In this document: piece by piece, positions 63,550 through 64,000 of the stretch | Layout of the letters: every line of letters starts with the position of its first letter | How positions within the stretch are numbered: position 1 is the stretch's first letter | DNA from: an uncultured Ruminococcus sp. | GTDB taxonomy: Bacteria > Bacillota > Clostridia > Lachnospirales > Lachnospiraceae | DNA length: 64,000 bases | Direction of reading: 5' to 3' | Assembly (NCBI GenBank): GCA_946494335.1 | Contig: CAMMBV010000003.1 | Span: 1-64,000 of the forward strand | Translations under genes and position numbers: made by a program | The notes under the pieces: generated by a model | Told to the model about the DNA's origin: nothing | Databases searched by the model: none | The model's input: the letters and a program-made list of their open reading frames with translations, nothing else

Positions 63550-63630
63550 GCGATACGCCCGGCATGCGGCTGCAGTGCCTACACCAGCAGACATTTGCCG
63601 GGCAGCGGACGGCCAACAACTTTGCTGTGA
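63550..63630 (+). repeat. Post-terminator hairpin repeat, full copy B
   Basis: Begins GCGATACGCCCGGCATGCGG and ends CTTTGCTGTGA. GCCCGGCA (63557-63564) pairs perfectly with TGCCGGGC (63596-63603), with an inner CTG..GTG/CAC..CAG hairpin. Compared with copy A several paired bases differ while the fold is kept. Confidence 0.8.
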
Positions 63631-63661
63631 GCGTGCCGCGATTGATATCAGGAGGGAAAAA

Positions 63662-64000
63662 ATGCTGGAGAAGGTTAAGATTTCATCAAAAAGAGACGGA
63701 CTTTTATTGGAGCTTCTGGTGGGCCATCCTGCGGCGCCGGCGGCAGGAGTGGTACAGATTCTTCACGGGATGTGTGAACATAAGGAACGCTACATTCCGT
63801 TTATGGAGTATCTGAACAGTCATGGACTGGTTGCGGTTATCCATGATCACAGAGGTCATGGCAAAAGCGTCCGTTCCCGGTATGATCTGGGATATATGTA
63901 TGGACAGGGGGGAGAGGGACTGGTGGAGGATGCCAGATGTGTGACTTCTTACATCAGGCACCGGTTTGCAGGACTGCCCCTTGTTCTTTTCGGCCACAGT
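63662..64000 (+). CDS. Alpha/beta hydrolase, monoacylglycerol-lipase-like (partial, 5' part)
   Basis: The first 113 codons of a serine hydrolase that continues beyond the window. The oxyanion-hole region is VVQILHGMCEHKERY, VIHDHRGHGKS follows as in monoglyceride lipases, and the visible sequence ends in VLFGHS, the start of the GHSxG nucleophile elbow. The substrate is probably a fatty acyl ester, but lysophospholipase or other esterase activity is possible. The ribosome binding site AGGAGGG is at 63650-63656. Confidence 0.88.
   Translation, partial: MLEKVKISSKRDGLLLELLVGHPAAPAAGVVQILHGMCEHKERYIPFMEYLNSHGLVAVIHDHRGHGKSVRSRYDLGYMYGQGGEGLVEDARCVTSYIRHRFAGLPLVLFGHS

Noticed and set aside
63453-63815. 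120-codon frame spanning the end of the small membrane protein and the hydrolase start
   Set aside because: It crosses a terminator hairpin and the repeat copy, and overlaps two better-supported genes in other frames.

Overview
The window reads as a chromosomal segment of an anaerobic, endospore-lineage member of the class Clostridia, most likely a gut Lachnospiraceae. Supporting signs are a single-polypeptide pyruvate:ferredoxin oxidoreductase, the hrcA-grpE-dnaK-dnaJ and groES-groEL operons with CIRCE operators, CodY, a SigK-type sporulation sigma factor, IreB, RNase J, a split PurH (PurO-type cyclohydrolase plus stand-alone AICAR transformylase), and frequent sigma-A promoters and Rho-independent terminators. 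The assignment is inferred from gene content; no rRNA is present.

Layout. 1-10.7 kb: metA (acetyl-CoA type), azlCD, a yybP-ykoY type Mn2+ riboswitch ahead of a P2A cation ATPase, a nicotinamidase-like hydrolase, an ABC-F ATPase, a CcdA-like protein, a sugar nucleotidyltransferase, a membrane acyltransferase and a lone trpF. 10.9-14.5 kb: PFOR. 14.5-24.2 kb: an accessory catabolic cassette. A six-gene operon (uroporphyrinogen-decarboxylase-like protein, ribose-type ABC transporter, zinc alcohol dehydrogenase, Gfo/Idh/MocA dehydrogenase) is bracketed by two paralogous LacI-type regulators. 24.4-26.5 kb: a coiled-coil repeat protein, a VOC protein and an Old Yellow Enzyme homologue. 26.5-26.8 kb: an unexplained, highly structured repeat region.

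26.8-36 kb: the HrcA heat-shock operon, then prmA, rsmE, a cysteine desulfurase and thiI. 36-43.7 kb: a translation and RNA block (mtaB, ireB, ruvX, DUF1292, RNase J, ylbF, a truncated MltG-like protein, trmR, trhP), ending tail-to-tail with sigK. 43.9-49.4 kb: comM-like ATPase, dprA, topA, codY. 49.5-51.5 kb: groES-groEL. 51.7-56.3 kb: guaB, an amidase, a YjbQ protein, purO and the AICAR transformylase. 56.4-64 kb: pepF, topB, a DtxR-family repressor, a nitroreductase, tRNA-Gly(GCC), an SH3 lipoprotein, a small membrane protein and the start of an alpha/beta hydrolase.

The best candidates for something undescribed are the UroD-like/ABC/dehydrogenase cassette with duplicated LacI regulators and shared upstream motifs, the multi-hairpin element flanked by direct repeats just upstream of the heat-shock promoter, and a family of hairpin-forming repeats that lie directly behind transcription terminators. 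No CRISPR array, prophage or insertion-sequence transposase is visible.
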